Shown: positions 52,199-63,298, counted from the first letter of the stretch. The stretch is 64,000 nucleotides of DNA from Thermosipho affectus (GCF_001990485.1 NZ_LBFC01000018.1:186001-250000), one strand, 5' to 3'. Translations and numbers: made by a program. The notes: generated from the letters alone by a model not told the origin.

Positions 52199-52227
52199 AT
52201 TATACTCTATGGTTGTGTTTAAATCAA
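52199..52227 (-). promoter_or_regulatory. Promoter of the pseudouridine synthase-pyk unit
   Basis: The minus strand has TTGATT (52222-52227), a 17-base spacer and TATAAT (52199-52204), about 27 bases before the ATG. It diverges from the tRNA-Val promoter. Confidence 0.7.
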
Positions 52228-52251
52228 AGAAGGTAAATTTATTTTAACATC

Positions 52252-52279
52252 TTGACAAGTTTTTTTTGTGTGATAAAAT
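52252..52279 (+). promoter_or_regulatory. Promoter of tRNA-Val/tRNA-Gln
   Basis: TTGACA (52252-52257), a 16-base spacer and TAAAAT (52274-52279) lie 12 bases before tRNA-Val. Confidence 0.75.
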
Positions 52280-52291
52280 AAAAGTCGGCCT

Positions 52292-52366
52292 GGGTGCGTA
52301 GCTCAGTGGGAGAGCGCTTCCTTGACGCGGAAGAGGCCGCAGGTTCAATCCCTGCCGCACCCACCA
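52292..52366 (+). tRNA. tRNA-Val (anticodon GAC)
   Basis: Acceptor GGGTGCG/CGCACCC, anticodon loop TTGACGC between CTTCC and GGAAG, T loop GGTTCAATCC, and ACCA encoded at the 3' end. Confidence 0.96.
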
Positions 52367-52381
52367 GTTGTTTTTTCTAGT

Positions 52382-52456
52382 TGGGGCGTCGTCTAACTGG
52401 CAGGACACTGGACTTTGGCTCCAGCAGTGTAGGTTCGAGTCCTACCGCCCCAGCCA
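52382..52456 (+). tRNA. tRNA-Gln (anticodon TTG)
   Basis: Acceptor TGGGGCG/CGCCCCA, anticodon loop CTTTGGC between CTGGA and TCCAG, discriminator G and an encoded CCA. It lies 15 bases after tRNA-Val. Confidence 0.95.
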
Positions 52457-52482
52457 GAGGGCTTGATGCCCTCTTTTTTTCT
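52456..52482 (+). terminator. Rho-independent terminator after tRNA-Gln
   Basis: AGAGGGC pairs with GCCCTCT around TTGAT, followed by at least six T. It starts at the last base of the tRNA. Confidence 0.9.
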
Positions 52483-52564
52483 AAGTATCATTCATAAAAC
52501 GCACGAAAAAGTGGACGAAACAAAATGTTCACTTATTTTTCAAGAGAATTTTGCTATAAGGGTT

Positions 52565-52605
52565 TATAATAGAATTTGTAAAATGTTGCGGCGTGGCTGA
52601 AACGG
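52565..52605 (+). promoter_or_regulatory. Leader of the str-S10 operon: -10 box and tRNA-like fragment
   Basis: TATAAT at 52565-52570 is a plausible -10 for the ribosomal operon, though no -35 is obvious. The sequence GCGGCGTGGCTGAAACGG at 52588-52605 resembles the 5' arm and A-box of a type II (Leu/Ser) tRNA but has no matching 3' half. The rest of the 52483-52638 gap is AT-rich with no other feature seen. Confidence 0.35.
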
Positions 52606-52638
52606 AAAAATTTTATAGTTTTTGAAGGGAGGGTTTAG

Positions 52639-53013
52639 ATGCCTACAATTAATCAGTTGGTAAGGTATGGAAGAAAAGTAATTAAGGAAAAATCAAAATC
52701 TCCAGCGTTACAAGGGCACCCACAAAAAAGAGGAGTTTGCGTAAGGGTATCGACAATGACCCCGAAAAAGCCAAATTCAGCTCTTAGAAAAATTGCAAGG
52801 GTTAGATTGAGCAATGGGATAGAAGTGACTGCGTATATTCCAGGTATAGGACATAACTTGCAAGAACACTCAGTTGTGTTGGTTAGAGGTGGAAGGGTAA
52901 AAGACTTGCCAGGTATTAGGTATAAAATCATAAGGGGTGCATTGGATGCAGCAGGTGTTGAGAACAGAAAACAATCAAGAAGTAAGTATGGTGCAAAGAG
53001 ACCTAAGAAATAA
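52639..53013 (+). CDS. rpsL: 30S ribosomal protein S12
   Basis: S12 sits at the decoding centre. The 124-residue protein has [22 protein letters not shown] and [18 protein letters not shown], with the Lys residues where streptomycin resistance mutations arise. GGGAGGG precedes the ATG. It is the first gene of a long translation operon. Confidence 0.97.
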   Translation: MPTINQLVRYGRKVIKEKSKSPALQGHPQKRGVCVRVSTMTPKKPNSALRKIARVRLSNGIEVTAYIPGIGHNLQEHSVVLVRGGRVKDLPGIRYKIIRGALDAAGVENRKQSRSKYGAKRPKK

Positions 53014-53031
53014 ATTGGGAGGGAAATATAA

Positions 53032-53499
53032 ATGAGAAGAAGAAGAGCGGAAATTAGAAAAGTTCCACCTGATCCAATTTATAATGATGTTTTGGTTTCA
53101 AAACTTATAAATAGAGTTATGTGGGACGGAAAAAAATCAATAGCTCAAAAGATAGTTTACAAAGCTATGGAAATTTTAGCGGAGAAGACGAAGAAAGATC
53201 CACTTGATGCTTTGCATCAAGCAGTAGAAAATGTCAGACCTATCGTTGAAGTAAGACCAAGAAGGGTTGGGGGTGCTACATATCAAGTGCCAATTGAAGT
53301 CGAAGAACCAAGGAAGACATCACTAGCATTAAGATGGATTGTTGAAGCGGCAAGAGCTAGAAAAGGAAAGCCAATGGCTGAAAAATTAGGTGAAGAATTG
53401 GTCAATGCTTTTAACAACACGGGAACGGCTATTAAGAAGAAAGAAGATGTTCACAGAATGGCAGAGGCAAACAGGGCATTTGCACACTTTAGATGGTAA
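53032..53499 (+). CDS. rpsG: 30S ribosomal protein S7
   Basis: S7 nucleates assembly of the 30S head. The 155-residue protein begins [19 protein letters not shown] and contains [24 protein letters not shown] precedes the ATG, 18 bases after rpsL. Confidence 0.97.
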   Translation: MRRRRAEIRKVPPDPIYNDVLVSKLINRVMWDGKKSIAQKIVYKAMEILAEKTKKDPLDALHQAVENVRPIVEVRPRRVGGATYQVPIEVEEPRKTSLALRWIVEAARARKGKPMAEKLGEELVNAFNNTGTAIKKKEDVHRMAEANRAFAHFRW

Positions 53500-53512
53500 G
53501 TAGGAGGAGAGT

Positions 53513-55588
53513 ATGAAGGAGATACAGGCGATATACGTTGACTTGAAAAAACTAAGAAACATAGGTATTATGGCCCATATTGATGCAGGTAAGACGACGA
53601 CTACCGAAAGAATTCTTTTCTATACAGGTAGAAAGCATAATATTGGTAGTGTGGATGATGGTACTGCAACAATGGATTGGATGGTTCAAGAAAAGGAAAG
53701 GGGTATTACCATTGTTTCTGCTGCAACAACATGTATGTGGAAGGGCCATCGTATTAACATAATTGATACTCCGGGACACGTTGACTTTACCATTGAAGTA
53801 GAAAGGGCGTTAAGGGTACTTGACGGAGCTGTTGCCGTTTTTGATGCTGCTGCAGGTGTTGAACCGCAGTCAGAAACTGTTTGGAGGCAAGCAGATAAAT
53901 ACAATGTACCACGTATTGCGTTTATGAATAAGATGGATAAATTAGGTGCAGATTTTGAAATGTCTGTTGAAAGTATGGTAAAAAGACTTAGGGCAAATCC
54001 AATTCCTGTTCAAATGCCTATGGGAGCAGAGGATTCGTTTGAAGGGGTAATAGATCTAATTGAAATGAAAGCCATAAGATGGATTGATGAAAAGGGCACA
54101 GAAATGGTTTATGAAGAAATTCCCGAAAAATATTTGGCTAAAGCTGAAGAGATGAGAGAGGAATTACTTGAAAAAGTGGCAGAACTTGATGATGATATAA
54201 TGGTCATGTATTTAGAGGGCGAGGAGATTTCAAATGATTTAATAAAGAAAGCATTAAGGAAGGCTACAATTGAAAATAAAGCTACACCTGTATTTTGTGG
54301 CTCTGCAAAAATGAACAGAGGTGTTCAACCTTTATTAGATGGAATTTTGGAATATTTGCCATCGCCACTTGATGTGCCACCTGTTAAAGGCTGGGATCAA
54401 AATGGAGAAACAATAGACATAGTTCCAGATGAAAACGAACCATTTACAGCCCTTGCTTTTAAAATACAAGCGGATCCATATGTAGGTAAATTAACATTTT
54501 TTAGAGTTTACAGTGGAAGGCTTGAAAAGGGTAGTTATGTGTATAATTCAACAAAAGGAAAAAAAGAAAGAATTTCAAGATTAATATTTATGCATGCCGA
54601 TAAAAGAGAAGATGTAGAGTATGTAAGAGCGGGTGATATCGTAGCAGCAATTGGTTTAAAAGATACAAAAACAGGAGATACATTATGCGATGAGAAGAGA
54701 CCTGTTATTTTGGAAAAGATGGAATTCCCAGAGCCTGTTATTTCTATAGCGGTAGAACCGGAAACGAAAAAAGATCAGGATAAGTTATCAAGGGCTTTAA
54801 CATTGTTAAGTGATGAAGATCCTTCATTTAGAGCATATGTTGAGCCTGAAACAGGTGAAACTATTATTTCAGGTATGGGTGAGTTGCACCTTGAAATAAT
54901 TGTAGATAGATTAAAACGTGAATTTAACACGAATGTGAGAGTAGGTCAGCCGCAAGTTGCCTACAGGGAAACTATTCAAGTTCCCGCTGAAGCTGAAGGA
55001 AAATATATAAGACAAAGCGGCGGAAGAGGGCAATACGGACATGTTGTAATGAGATTTGAACCTATTGATTTGAGTAAGACTTTTGAATTTGAAGATAAGA
55101 TTGTCGGCGGAGTTATACCAAAGGAATATATTCCTGCAGTTGAAGAAGGTGTAAGAGAAGCAGCTCAAAGTGGATATATTGGTGGATATCCAATGGTAGG
55201 AATAAAGGCGATATTACTCGATGGTTCATACCACGAAGTTGATTCGTCCGAGATGGCATTTAAGATTGCAGCAAGTATGGCATTTAAAGAGGCTGTGAAA
55301 AAGGCAAAACCAATTTTACTTGAACCTATAATGAAAGTTGAAATTACTACTCCAGAAGAGTATATGGGAAATATAATAGCAGACCTTAATTCGAGACGTG
55401 CACATGTGGAAACATTGGAATCAAGAGGACATTTAAGAATCATAAAGGCTTTGGTGCCGCTTTCCGAGATGTTTGGTTATGCAACTGATTTAAGGTCGTT
55501 ATCGCAAGGTAGGGCAACTTATACGATGGTACTTGAAAGATATGCAAAAGTTCCTGATAAGATTGCTGAAAAAATAATTTCAAAATAA
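53513..55588 (+). CDS. fusA: Elongation factor G
   Basis: EF-G drives translocation. The 691-residue GTPase has G1 [14 protein letters not shown], switch [26 protein letters not shown] and the domain IV/V signature ([32 protein letters not shown]). The N-terminus carries about ten extra residues before [19 protein letters not shown] lies just ahead of the ATG. Confidence 0.97.
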   Translation: MKEIQAIYVDLKKLRNIGIMAHIDAGKTTTTERILFYTGRKHNIGSVDDGTATMDWMVQEKERGITIVSAATTCMWKGHRINIIDTPGHVDFTIEVERALRVLDGAVAVFDAAAGVEPQSETVWRQADKYNVPRIAFMNKMDKLGADFEMSVESMVKRLRANPIPVQMPMGAEDSFEGVIDLIEMKAIRWIDEKGTEMVYEEIPEKYLAKAEEMREELLEKVAELDDDIMVMYLEGEEISNDLIKKALRKATIENKATPVFCGSAKMNRGVQPLLDGILEYLPSPLDVPPVKGWDQNGETIDIVPDENEPFTALAFKIQADPYVGKLTFFRVYSGRLEKGSYVYNSTKGKKERISRLIFMHADKREDVEYVRAGDIVAAIGLKDTKTGDTLCDEKRPVILEKMEFPEPVISIAVEPETKKDQDKLSRALTLLSDEDPSFRAYVEPETGETIISGMGELHLEIIVDRLKREFNTNVRVGQPQVAYRETIQVPAEAEGKYIRQSGGRGQYGHVVMRFEPIDLSKTFEFEDKIVGGVIPKEYIPAVEEGVREAAQSGYIGGYPMVGIKAILLDGSYHEVDSSEMAFKIAASMAFKEAVKKAKPILLEPIMKVEITTPEEYMGNIIADLNSRRAHVETLESRGHLRIIKALVPLSEMFGYATDLRSLSQGRATYTMVLERYAKVPDKIAEKIISK

Positions 55589-55619
55589 CTTATCCACAAA
55601 GGATAAAGGAGGGTGAATT

Positions 55620-56822
55620 ATGGCAAAAGAAAAGTTTGTGAGAAGTAAACCACACCTTAATGTTGGTACGATTGGACATATTGACCACGGAAAAACAACA
55701 TTAACAGCAGCTATAACAAAGTACTTGTCTTTGTTTGGAAGAGCAGATTATACACCATATGAACAAATCGATAAAGCTCCAGAAGAAAAAGAAAGAGGAA
55801 TTACAATTAACATTGCACACATTGAATACGAAACAGACAACAGACACTACGCACACATTGACTGTCCAGGCCACGCTGACTATATTAAAAACATGATTAC
55901 TGGTGCAGCTCAAATGGATGGTGCTATTCTTGTTGTTGCAGCAACTGATGGACCAATGCCACAAACAAGAGAACACGTTCTTCTCGCAAGACAGGTTAAT
56001 GTTCCTGCAATGATTGTTTTCATTAACAAAACGGATATGGTTGATGATGAAGAATTGATTGATCTTGTTGAAATGGAAGTAAGGGAACTTCTTAATAAAT
56101 ACGAATTTCCAGGTGACGATCTTCCAGTAATAAGAGGTTCTGCTCTTAAAGCAGTTGAGGCATCTAATGATCCTAATGATGCTGCATATGCACCAATTAA
56201 AGAGCTTCTTGATACTATGGACGAATACTTCCCAGAACCACAAAGGGAAACAGATAAACCATTCTTGATGCCAGTTGAAGACGTATTTTCTATTACAGGA
56301 AGAGGTACGGTTGTTACTGGAAGAATCGAACGTGGTGTTATCAAACCCGGTGATGAAGTAGAAATCGTAGGAATGAGTTACGAAGTAAATAAAACAGTTG
56401 TTACAAGTGTTGAAATGTTTAGAAAGATCCTTGATGAAGGTCTTGCAGGTGACAACGTTGGATGTTTGTTAAGAGGTGTTGACAAAGATGAAGTAGAAAG
56501 AGGACAAGTTCTTGCAAAACCAGGATCAATAACACCACATACAACATTTAAAGCACAAGTTTACGTTCTAAAGAAAGAAGAAGGCGGAAGACATACACCA
56601 TTCCAAAAAGGATACAAACCGCAATTCTTTATCAGAACAGCTGACGTAACAGGTGAATTAATTGACTTCCCTGCAGGTGTAGAAATGGTTATGCCTGGAG
56701 ATAACGTAGAAATGACAATTAAACTTATCTACCCTGTTGCTATTGAAGAAGGAATGAGATTTGCTATCCGTGAAGGTGGAAGAACAGTCGGTGCAGGTGT
56801 TGTAACAGCAATTGTTGAGTAA
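55620..56822 (+). CDS. tuf: Elongation factor Tu
   Basis: EF-Tu carries aminoacyl-tRNA to the ribosome. The 400-residue protein has [51 protein letters not shown] and the C-terminal domains. Codon use is more biased than in neighbours (many CCA, GAA, AAC), as expected for a very highly expressed gene. AAGGAGGG precedes the ATG. Confidence 0.98.
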   Translation: MAKEKFVRSKPHLNVGTIGHIDHGKTTLTAAITKYLSLFGRADYTPYEQIDKAPEEKERGITINIAHIEYETDNRHYAHIDCPGHADYIKNMITGAAQMDGAILVVAATDGPMPQTREHVLLARQVNVPAMIVFINKTDMVDDEELIDLVEMEVRELLNKYEFPGDDLPVIRGSALKAVEASNDPNDAAYAPIKELLDTMDEYFPEPQRETDKPFLMPVEDVFSITGRGTVVTGRIERGVIKPGDEVEIVGMSYEVNKTVVTSVEMFRKILDEGLAGDNVGCLLRGVDKDEVERGQVLAKPGSITPHTTFKAQVYVLKKEEGGRHTPFQKGYKPQFFIRTADVTGELIDFPAGVEMVMPGDNVEMTIKLIYPVAIEEGMRFAIREGGRTVGAGVVTAIVE

Positions 56823-56839
56823 TTATAAATATTTTGGAG

Positions 56840-56860
56840 AGGGGGGTAACCCCCTTTCTT
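56840..56860 (+). terminator. Weak hairpin between tuf and rpsJ
   Basis: AGGGGG-GTAA-CCCCCT is a perfect 6-base stem with a tetraloop, followed by TTCTT rather than a clean T run. It may act as a partial terminator or mRNA end-stabiliser separating str from S10 genes. Confidence 0.5.
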
Positions 56861-56886
56861 CCTGAAATAAAAAGGGAGGGAACAAG

Positions 56887-57195
56887 ATGCCAGGACAGAA
56901 GATAAGAATTAGGTTGAAGGCATATGATCATAAACTTCTTGATGAGTCTGCAAAAAAAATAGTGGAAGTTGTAAAACAAACAAATGCAAAGGTTTCTGGA
57001 CCAGTACCTTTGCCAACGGAAAGAACTTTATATGTTGTCTTAAGATCTCCTTTGAAACATAAAGATTCAAGGGAACAATTTGAAAAAAGAGTACACAAGA
57101 GAATGATTGATATATTAGAACCATCACCAAAAACTATTGATGCGCTTATGAAAATAAATCTTCCTGCTGGAGTTGACGTTGAAATCAACTTGTGA
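56887..57195 (+). CDS. rpsJ: 30S ribosomal protein S10
   Basis: The 102-residue protein reads [22 protein letters not shown] and [19 protein letters not shown]. It starts the S10 set directly behind tuf, which is the fused str-S10 arrangement known from Thermotoga. AAGGGAGGG precedes the ATG. Confidence 0.97.
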   Translation: MPGQKIRIRLKAYDHKLLDESAKKIVEVVKQTNAKVSGPVPLPTERTLYVVLRSPLKHKDSREQFEKRVHKRMIDILEPSPKTIDALMKINLPAGVDVEINL

Positions 57196-57217
57196 TTCAA
57201 ACTTGGAGGTGCTAGTT

Positions 57218-57835
57218 ATGAAAATGATTATTGGAAGAAAATTGGGAATGACACGAGTTTTCGTAGGTGATAAGGTTGTTCCTGTTACTGTGATTAAAGC
57301 TGGACCATGTTTTGTAGTGCAAAAGAAAACCGTTGAAACAGATGGTTACAATGCTATACAATTGGGATTTGAAGAAGCAAAGAAGGTAAATAAACCTATG
57401 GAAGGTGTTTTCAAAAAAGCAGGAGTAAAACCATTAAAAGTCTTGAAAGAATTCAGAGTAGATAATCCCGAAAATTTTGATTTGGGTCAAGAAATAAAGG
57501 TTGATATTTTTTCAGAAGGTGATAAGATAGATATTACAGGATGGTCAAAAGGTAGAGGATTTGCTGGTGCTATGAAAAGATGGGGCTTTAGAGGAGGTCC
57601 AAAGTCTCACGGCGCGAAATTCCATAGAGAGTTAGGTTCAGTTGGTCAACACTCAGAGCCTGCAAGAATTTTCAAAGGTAAAAAGATGCCGGGACAATAT
57701 GGTAACGAACGCGTAACAATTTTGAATTCAGAAGTTGTTAAAATAGATGTTGAGAACAATTTAATAGCGGTTAAAGGTGGCGTCCCAGGAGCGAGAGGCG
57801 GCCTTGTCCTCATTAGATCTGCAAAGAGAGGATAA
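57218..57835 (+). CDS. rplC: 50S ribosomal protein L3
   Basis: L3 is a core 50S protein near the peptidyl transferase centre. The 205-residue protein reads MKMIIGRKLGMTRVF and SKGRGFAGAMKRWGFRGGPKSHG with the long loop. The ATG at 57218 follows TTGGAGGTG; a longer frame that overlaps rpsJ is not needed. Confidence 0.97.
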   Translation: MKMIIGRKLGMTRVFVGDKVVPVTVIKAGPCFVVQKKTVETDGYNAIQLGFEEAKKVNKPMEGVFKKAGVKPLKVLKEFRVDNPENFDLGQEIKVDIFSEGDKIDITGWSKGRGFAGAMKRWGFRGGPKSHGAKFHRELGSVGQHSEPARIFKGKKMPGQYGNERVTILNSEVVKIDVENNLIAVKGGVPGARGGLVLIRSAKRG

Positions 57836-57872
57836 GAGCAGGCCTCGAAAATGAAAAAAGGAGGCATTGGGG

Positions 57873-58538
57873 ATGGCAAAAGTTGATTTGTTTAATATCA
57901 AAGGTGAAAACATTGGTACAATTGAATTAAAAGATGAGGTTTTTTCAATTGAACCAAACCAAGATGTTATGTGGCGTTATATTGACATGCAACTTACAAA
58001 CGCAAGAGCGGGGACTGCGTCAACGAAGACTCGTGGAGAGGTTTCCGGTGGAGGAAGAAAACCATGGATTCAAAAGCACACGGGAAGGGCAAGACAAGGT
58101 TCTATAAGAGCACCTCATTGGAGACACGGTGGAGTTGCACATGGTCCAAAGCCCAAAGTTTATTTTAAAAGGTTAAATAAGAAAATGAAAAGGCTTGCTT
58201 TAAAATCAGCTTTGTCCTTGAGATTAAAAGAGAATAATCTAGTTGTAGTTGATGATATTAAGTTTGAAAAGCCTAGAACAAAAGACTTGACGGAAGTTTT
58301 GAAGAATTTGGGACTTGAAAATCAAAAAGTTTTAATTGTTCTTCCTAAAAAAGAGAATAAATACGAGAATGTAAAAATTTCTGGACGAAATATTCCTGGG
58401 ATTAAAGTATTAATTGCGGACAATCCAGGAGTCGATAGAGTTAATATCGATGGGTTGAATGTATACGATATTTTAAATCATGATAAGCTTGTGCTCCTCC
58501 AAAGTACTGTCCAGAAGATTGAGGAGGTGCTGGGATAA
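57873..58538 (+). CDS. rplD: 50S ribosomal protein L4
   Basis: L4 lines the exit tunnel and can repress the S10 operon in E. coli. The 221-residue protein has [21 protein letters not shown] and [22 protein letters not shown] fixes ATG 57873; TTG 57867 is too close to it. Confidence 0.96.
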   Translation: MAKVDLFNIKGENIGTIELKDEVFSIEPNQDVMWRYIDMQLTNARAGTASTKTRGEVSGGGRKPWIQKHTGRARQGSIRAPHWRHGGVAHGPKPKVYFKRLNKKMKRLALKSALSLRLKENNLVVVDDIKFEKPRTKDLTEVLKNLGLENQKVLIVLPKKENKYENVKISGRNIPGIKVLIADNPGVDRVNIDGLNVYDILNHDKLVLLQSTVQKIEEVLG

Positions 58539-58843
58539 TGAAAAATTATGCAGATATAATCATTAGACCAATTGTAAGTGAAAAGGCATATTATGCAAGA
58601 GAAGATAGGAAGTATGTTTTTGAGGTTGCAAAGGATGCCAATAAACCACAAATAAAAGAGGCAATTGAAAAGTTGTTTAATGTGAAGGTAAAAAAAGTCA
58701 ATGTTGTTAATGTTAAACCAAAACCAAAGAGAGATTTAAGAAGAGGAGCAATGGCTAGGGAAGGTTATACTAGATCGTGGAAAAAAGCTATAGTGACACT
58801 TAAAGAAGGTTATACAATTAAAGAATTAGAAGGAGAACATTAA
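58538..58843 (+). CDS. rplW: 50S ribosomal protein L23
   Basis: L23 at the tunnel exit docks the signal recognition particle and trigger factor. The 101-residue protein has IIRPIVSEKAY and KVKKVNVVNVKPKPKR. It overlaps the last base of rplD (TAATG). Confidence 0.96.
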   Translation: MKNYADIIIRPIVSEKAYYAREDRKYVFEVAKDANKPQIKEAIEKLFNVKVKKVNVVNVKPKPKRDLRRGAMAREGYTRSWKKAIVTLKEGYTIKELEGEH

Positions 58844-58858
58844 AAGGGGTGAAAAATG

Positions 58859-59683
58859 ATGGGTCTTAAAAGATTTAAACCAACAAGCCCTGCTCGTAGA
58901 CAGATGATAATACCAGATTTTTCTGAGATAACAAAAAAAGAACCAGAAAGATCATTGGTTGTTCCACTTAAAAAAACGGGTGGAAGAAACAATTATGGTA
59001 GAATTACTGTTAGGTTTAGAGGTGGCGGCCATAAGAGAAGATATAGGATAATAGATTTTAAAAGAAATAAAGTTGGTGTGCCTGCGAGAGTAGTATCAAT
59101 AGAATATGATCCAAACAGAACAGCTAGAATAGCTTTACTTGTATATGCTGATGGTGAAAAAAGATATATATTGGCTCCACAAGGGTTGAATGTTGGCGAT
59201 ACAATTATGAATGGTCCGGATGCAGAAATTAAACCTGGAAATGCTTTGCCACTTGAAAATATTCCCGTTGGTACGGTTATTCACAATGTGGAATTTATAC
59301 CTGGAAAAGGTGGACAAATTGCACGTTCGGCAGGAACATCGTGTCAATTAATGGCAAAAGAAGGTAAATATGCGTTGTTAAAGATGCCTTCAGGGGAATT
59401 AAGAAAAGTTCCAGTAAAATGTTATGCAACTATTGGTGTTGTTGGCAATGAAGAACACAAGAATGAAGTAGATGGTAAAGCAGGTAGGGTTAGATGGAAA
59501 GGTAGAAAGCCACATGTAAGAGGGGTTGCAATGAATCCAGTTGATCACCCACATGGTGGAGGTGAAGGTAGAGGAAAAGGCCACCATCCACAAAGTCCAT
59601 GGGGTCAATTGGCAAAAGGATACAAAACAAGAAGAGGTAAAAAAGCATCAGATAAATTGATTGTTAGAAGAAGAAATGGTTGA
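58859..59683 (+). CDS. rplB: 50S ribosomal protein L2
   Basis: L2 is needed for peptidyl transfer and subunit joining. The 274-residue protein has [38 protein letters not shown] and the conserved [17 protein letters not shown] with its functional His. Two ATGs are adjacent (58856, 58859); the second gives better spacing to GGGGTG and the conserved N-terminus. Confidence 0.97.
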   Translation: MGLKRFKPTSPARRQMIIPDFSEITKKEPERSLVVPLKKTGGRNNYGRITVRFRGGGHKRRYRIIDFKRNKVGVPARVVSIEYDPNRTARIALLVYADGEKRYILAPQGLNVGDTIMNGPDAEIKPGNALPLENIPVGTVIHNVEFIPGKGGQIARSAGTSCQLMAKEGKYALLKMPSGELRKVPVKCYATIGVVGNEEHKNEVDGKAGRVRWKGRKPHVRGVAMNPVDHPHGGGEGRGKGHHPQSPWGQLAKGYKTRRGKKASDKLIVRRRNG

Positions 59684-59698
59684 TGAGGAGGTGCAATA

Positions 59699-59986
59699 AT
59701 GGGTAGGTCCACGAAAAAGGGACCTTATGTAGATCCCAAATTATTAAAGAAAATAAGACAGTTGAACGAAGCAGGAGAAAAAAAGATAGTAAAAACATGG
59801 AGTAGGGCAAGTATGATAGTACCAGAAATGGTTGGGCATACAATAGCAGTTTACAATGGATTAAAACATATCCCGGTTTATATTACGGAAAATATGGTAG
59901 GACACAGATTGGGAGAATTTTCCTTTACCAGAAGATTTGGAGGGCACGCAGATAAGTCAGCAAGTAAGGGTCAGGTTAAAAAGTGA
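59699..59986 (+). CDS. rpsS: 30S ribosomal protein S19
   Basis: The 95-residue protein reads [18 protein letters not shown] and [28 protein letters not shown] precedes the ATG. Confidence 0.97.
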   Translation: MGRSTKKGPYVDPKLLKKIRQLNEAGEKKIVKTWSRASMIVPEMVGHTIAVYNGLKHIPVYITENMVGHRLGEFSFTRRFGGHADKSASKGQVKK

Positions 59987-60000
59987 GGAGGGTGGAAGCA

Positions 60001-60450
60001 ATGCAAGTTCTCATAAAGAGAAATGGAATGAAACGTTCTAAATTTCATAGAGCAAGGAAAGAAAAATTAGCATCGATGCCCGTCTATGAAGCAAAGGCTG
60101 TTGCAAAGTATATAAGAATTTCACCTAGAAAAGCTAGAAGTGTTGCAAATTCAATAAAAGGGAAAAATGTTTCAGAAGCGTTTACAATTCTTGAATTTTC
60201 TCCTAAAAAAGCTGCACGAATAATAAAAAATGTGTTAAAATCAGCAGTAGCGAATGCAGTTAATAATCACGGATTAAATGAAGAAAATTTGTACGTTTAC
60301 ACCTGTTATGTAAACGATGGTCCTAGAATGAAAAGACTTTGGCCAAGGGGAAGAGGAAGCGCGGACATAATACAAAAGAGGATGTCTCATATAACAGTAA
60401 TAGTTAGAGATAGGGAAGCCGAGAAGGCTGCAATTGATGAAAAGAAATAG
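60001..60450 (+). CDS. rplV: 50S ribosomal protein L22
   Basis: L22 reaches into the exit tunnel. The 149-residue protein has [19 protein letters not shown] and the loop [19 protein letters not shown]. It is about 40 residues longer than E. coli L22, mainly at the N-terminus ([20 protein letters not shown]). GAGGAGGG fixes ATG 60001; a GTG at 59983 overlaps rpsS. Confidence 0.94.
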   Translation: MQVLIKRNGMKRSKFHRARKEKLASMPVYEAKAVAKYIRISPRKARSVANSIKGKNVSEAFTILEFSPKKAARIIKNVLKSAVANAVNNHGLNEENLYVYTCYVNDGPRMKRLWPRGRGSADIIQKRMSHITVIVRDREAEKAAIDEKK

Positions 60451-60467
60451 AAAGGTGAGGTGGTAAG

Positions 60468-61097
60468 GTGGGTCAAAAAGTTCATCCACGTGGCTTTAGG
60501 CTCGGGATAACAACTGATTGGCAAGCAACTTGGTTCAACGAAAAAAATTACAAAGAATATTTGTTAGAAGATGAAGAAATAAGAAAGGTAATAAAATCAA
60601 AATACTCTCACGCAGGAATTAGCGAAATAGTAATTGAAAGACCAGATTCAGAGAGAGTTATTGCGATTATAAAGACGGCAAGACCTGGTATAATAATAGG
60701 TAAAAAAGGTGCAGAAATCACTGAATTAAGGAAAGAGTTGGAGACAAGATTCAATAGGAGATTTATTGTAAATGTTGAGGAAATAAAATTACCTGAAGTG
60801 GATGCACAGCTTGTTGCGGAAAATATCGCAAATAGAATTGAAAAACGTGCTTCGTATAAAGTCGTTATGAAAAGGGCAATATTTAACGCAATGAGAAAAG
60901 GTGCAAAAGGTATAAAAATAATGGTTTCTGGAAGATTAGCAGGTGCTGAAATTGCAAGAACAGAATGGTATTTGAAAGGAAGATTACCACTTCAAACGAT
61001 TAGATCTATAATAGATTATGGGACTGCGAGAGCAGAAACAAAATACGGTACGATAGGTATAAAAGTATGGATTTATAAAGGCGACGCCGATATCTGA
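60468..61097 (+). CDS. rpsC: 30S ribosomal protein S3
   Basis: S3 guards the mRNA entry channel. The 209-residue protein has [13 protein letters not shown], the KH motif [11 protein letters not shown] and [15 protein letters not shown]. The start is GTG after GAGGTGG. Confidence 0.97.
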   Translation: MGQKVHPRGFRLGITTDWQATWFNEKNYKEYLLEDEEIRKVIKSKYSHAGISEIVIERPDSERVIAIIKTARPGIIIGKKGAEITELRKELETRFNRRFIVNVEEIKLPEVDAQLVAENIANRIEKRASYKVVMKRAIFNAMRKGAKGIKIMVSGRLAGAEIARTEWYLKGRLPLQTIRSIIDYGTARAETKYGTIGIKVWIYKGDADI

Positions 61098-61119
61098 CGT
61101 CTAAAGGAGGTAGTACGAC

Positions 61120-61548
61120 ATGTTGATGCCAAAGAGAGTAAAGTACAGAAAACAGCATAGGGGAAGAATGAAGGGTAAAGCAAAAGGTGGAGCATTAGTT
61201 GCATTTGGTGAATATGGTTTGAAAGCGCTTGAACCTCATTGGATTACTGCACAACAGATTGAAGCATGTAGAATTGCTATTACGAGGACTTTGAAAAAGT
61301 CAGGAAAGTTATGGATTAGGATTTTTCCAGATAAATCGTATACAAAACACCCGGCAGAGAGTAAGCTTGGAAAGGGAAAAGGTAACGTTGAAGGATGGGT
61401 AGCAGTAGTGAAACCTGGGAGGATAATGTTTGAGATTGGTGGAGTAAGTGAAGAATTAGCAAGAGAAGCACTTGAATATGCTGCAACAAAACTTCCAATT
61501 AGAACAAAAATAGTAAAAAGACATGAGATAGGTGGTGAAGCAGTATGA
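61120..61548 (+). CDS. rplP: 50S ribosomal protein L16
   Basis: L16 helps shape the A-site tRNA region. The 142-residue protein reads [19 protein letters not shown] and [28 protein letters not shown] sets the ATG at 61120 rather than that at 61126. rpmC overlaps the stop by 4 bases. Confidence 0.97.
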   Translation: MLMPKRVKYRKQHRGRMKGKAKGGALVAFGEYGLKALEPHWITAQQIEACRIAITRTLKKSGKLWIRIFPDKSYTKHPAESKLGKGKGNVEGWVAVVKPGRIMFEIGGVSEELAREALEYAATKLPIRTKIVKRHEIGGEAV

Positions 61549-61745
61549 AGGCTGCTGAACTTAGAAATCTTACAAATGAAGAATTAATGAATTTGTTAGA
61601 GGAAAAGAAAAGAACTCTCATGAACTTGAGGTTTCAGAATGTACTAGGTCAACTAAATGATTATAGTCAGATATCAAAGACTAGAAAAGATATAGCAAGA
61701 ATCAAAACAATTCTCAGGGAAAGAGAATTGGGTGTAAGGAGGTAA
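61545..61745 (+). CDS. rpmC: 50S ribosomal protein L29
   Basis: The 66-residue helical hairpin protein reads [20 protein letters not shown] and [13 protein letters not shown]. The ATG overlaps the rplP TGA, so translation is coupled. Confidence 0.96.
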   Translation: MKAAELRNLTNEELMNLLEEKKRTLMNLRFQNVLGQLNDYSQISKTRKDIARIKTILRERELGVRR

Positions 61746-61750
61746 TTGAC

Positions 61751-62047
61751 ATGCCAAAGAAAAGACTTGTAGGTGAAGTTGTAAGCGATAAGATGGATAA
61801 GACGGTTGTTGTTTCCGTTAGTACGTTGGTAAAACACCCGAGAGTGGGTAAATATATAAAGAGGACAAAAAAATATTATGCGCATGATGAAAATAACGAA
61901 TGCAGAGTAGGAGATACCGTTGAAATTATTGAGTCAAGACCTTTGAGTAAGCTCAAAAGATGGAAAGTGTTGAGAATAATCGAAAGGTCTGTATTTACAG
62001 AAGAAGTAGAAGATGCGGAAGGAGGTAGTAACAATGATAATCAATGA
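61751..62047 (+). CDS. rpsQ: 30S ribosomal protein S17
   Basis: The 98-residue OB-fold protein has [17 protein letters not shown] and [25 protein letters not shown]. The acidic tail ([15 protein letters not shown]) extends past the usual end and overlaps rplN by 14 bases, so the tail DNA also holds the rplN ribosome site. Confidence 0.96.
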   Translation: MPKKRLVGEVVSDKMDKTVVVSVSTLVKHPRVGKYIKRTKKYYAHDENNECRVGDTVEIIESRPLSKLKRWKVLRIIERSVFTEEVEDAEGGSNNDNQ

Positions 62048-62402
62048 AAGCTACCTCAACGTGGCTGATAACTCAGGTGCAAAACTTTTAAGGGTAATTA
62101 GGGTAATGGGTGGTTCCAGAAGGAAATGGGGAACGGTTGGAGATATTGTTGTCTGCAGCGTAAGAGATGCAGTTCCAAATGGAGATTTAAAAAAAGGTGA
62201 TGTAGTTAAAGCGGTTATTGTTAGAACGAAAAAAGAAATAAGAAGACCTGATGGTTCATATATTCGTTTTGATGATAATGCTGCTGTTGTGATTGATAAA
62301 TATAACGAGCCTAAGGGGACACGTGTTTTTGGACCAGTGGCAAAGGAATTAAGAGAAAAAGGTTTTATGAAAATAGTCTCCTTAGCGCCGGAAGTATTTT
62401 AA
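62034..62402 (+). CDS. rplN: 50S ribosomal protein L14
   Basis: L14 forms an intersubunit bridge. The 122-residue protein reads [19 protein letters not shown] and [17 protein letters not shown], the standard length. GGAGGTAG inside rpsQ precedes the ATG. Confidence 0.97.
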   Translation: MIINESYLNVADNSGAKLLRVIRVMGGSRRKWGTVGDIVVCSVRDAVPNGDLKKGDVVKAVIVRTKKEIRRPDGSYIRFDDNAAVVIDKYNEPKGTRVFGPVAKELREKGFMKIVSLAPEVF

Positions 62403-62415
62403 GGGGTGATGTGCA

Positions 62416-62736
62416 GTGGCAAGAAAAATAAGAAAAGGAGATATGGTAAAGGTATTATCTGGAAAGGACAAGGGAAAAACAGGTGAAGTAATTACAGTGA
62501 TTCCAAAAGAGGATAAGGTTATAGTCAGAGGGGTAAATATTGTAAAAAGACATCAAAGGCCAAATGCACAGATGAGGCAAGGAGGAATAATTGAGAAAGA
62601 GGCTCCTATATATGTTTCAAAGGTTGCATTAGTGTGTCCAAGTTGTGGAAATGCTACAAGAGTTGGATTTAAATTCTTAGAAGACGGTAAAAAAGTAAGG
62701 TACTGTAAGAAATGCGGAGAAGTCATAGATAAGTAA
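62416..62736 (+). CDS. rplX: 50S ribosomal protein L24
   Basis: The 106-residue protein has the KOW motif ([21 protein letters not shown]) and a C-terminal zinc-ribbon-like part [12 protein letters not shown]...RYCKKCGE with four Cys. The start is GTG after AAGGGGTGAT. Confidence 0.95.
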   Translation: MARKIRKGDMVKVLSGKDKGKTGEVITVIPKEDKVIVRGVNIVKRHQRPNAQMRQGGIIEKEAPIYVSKVALVCPSCGNATRVGFKFLEDGKKVRYCKKCGEVIDK

Positions 62737-62749
62737 GGAGGCATAGAGC

Positions 62750-63298
62750 ATGCAGTACATACCATTAAAGGAAAAATATGAAAAAGAAATTAGAAATGCA
62801 ATGATGAAAGAATTTGGCTATAAAAACATTCACCAAGTTCCAAGATTGGAAAAGATAGTTATAAATATGGGAATTGGTGAAGGTTCAAGAAATAAAGATG
62901 TTATAGATATCCACGCAAAGGAATTAGCTTTAATTGCAGGTCAAAAACCTGTGGTAACAAGAGCAAAAAAGAGTATATCTAATTTTAAAATAAGAAAAGG
63001 TATGCCAATAGGATTGAAAGTTACTTTAAGAGGAATCAATATGTACAACTTTTTGTATAAGCTCATTAATCTTGTACTGCCAAAAGTTAGAGACTTTAGG
63101 GGATTGAATCCAAATGGTTTTGATGGAAGGGGAAACTACTCATTTGGTTTGACAGAACAATTGGTATTTCCAGAGATTTCTCCTGATCAAGTAAGAAGAG
63201 TACAAGGTATGGATATTGTAATTGTCACAACAGCAAAAACCGATGAGGAAGCTAGGAAGTTACTTGAACTCTTTGGATTTCCTTTTAAAAGACAATAA
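62750..63298 (+). CDS. rplE: 50S ribosomal protein L5
   Basis: L5 binds 5S rRNA. The 182-residue protein has [34 protein letters not shown] and [28 protein letters not shown] precedes the ATG. Confidence 0.97.
   Translation: MQYIPLKEKYEKEIRNAMMKEFGYKNIHQVPRLEKIVINMGIGEGSRNKDVIDIHAKELALIAGQKPVVTRAKKSISNFKIRKGMPIGLKVTLRGINMYNFLYKLINLVLPKVRDFRGLNPNGFDGRGNYSFGLTEQLVFPEISPDQVRRVQGMDIVIVTTAKTDEEARKLLELFGFPFKRQ

Noticed and set aside
55701-56243. Minus-strand frame of 180 codons opposite tuf
   Set aside because: The product is rich in Cys, Asn, Trp and His without any domain and is produced by strong codon bias of tuf on the other strand.
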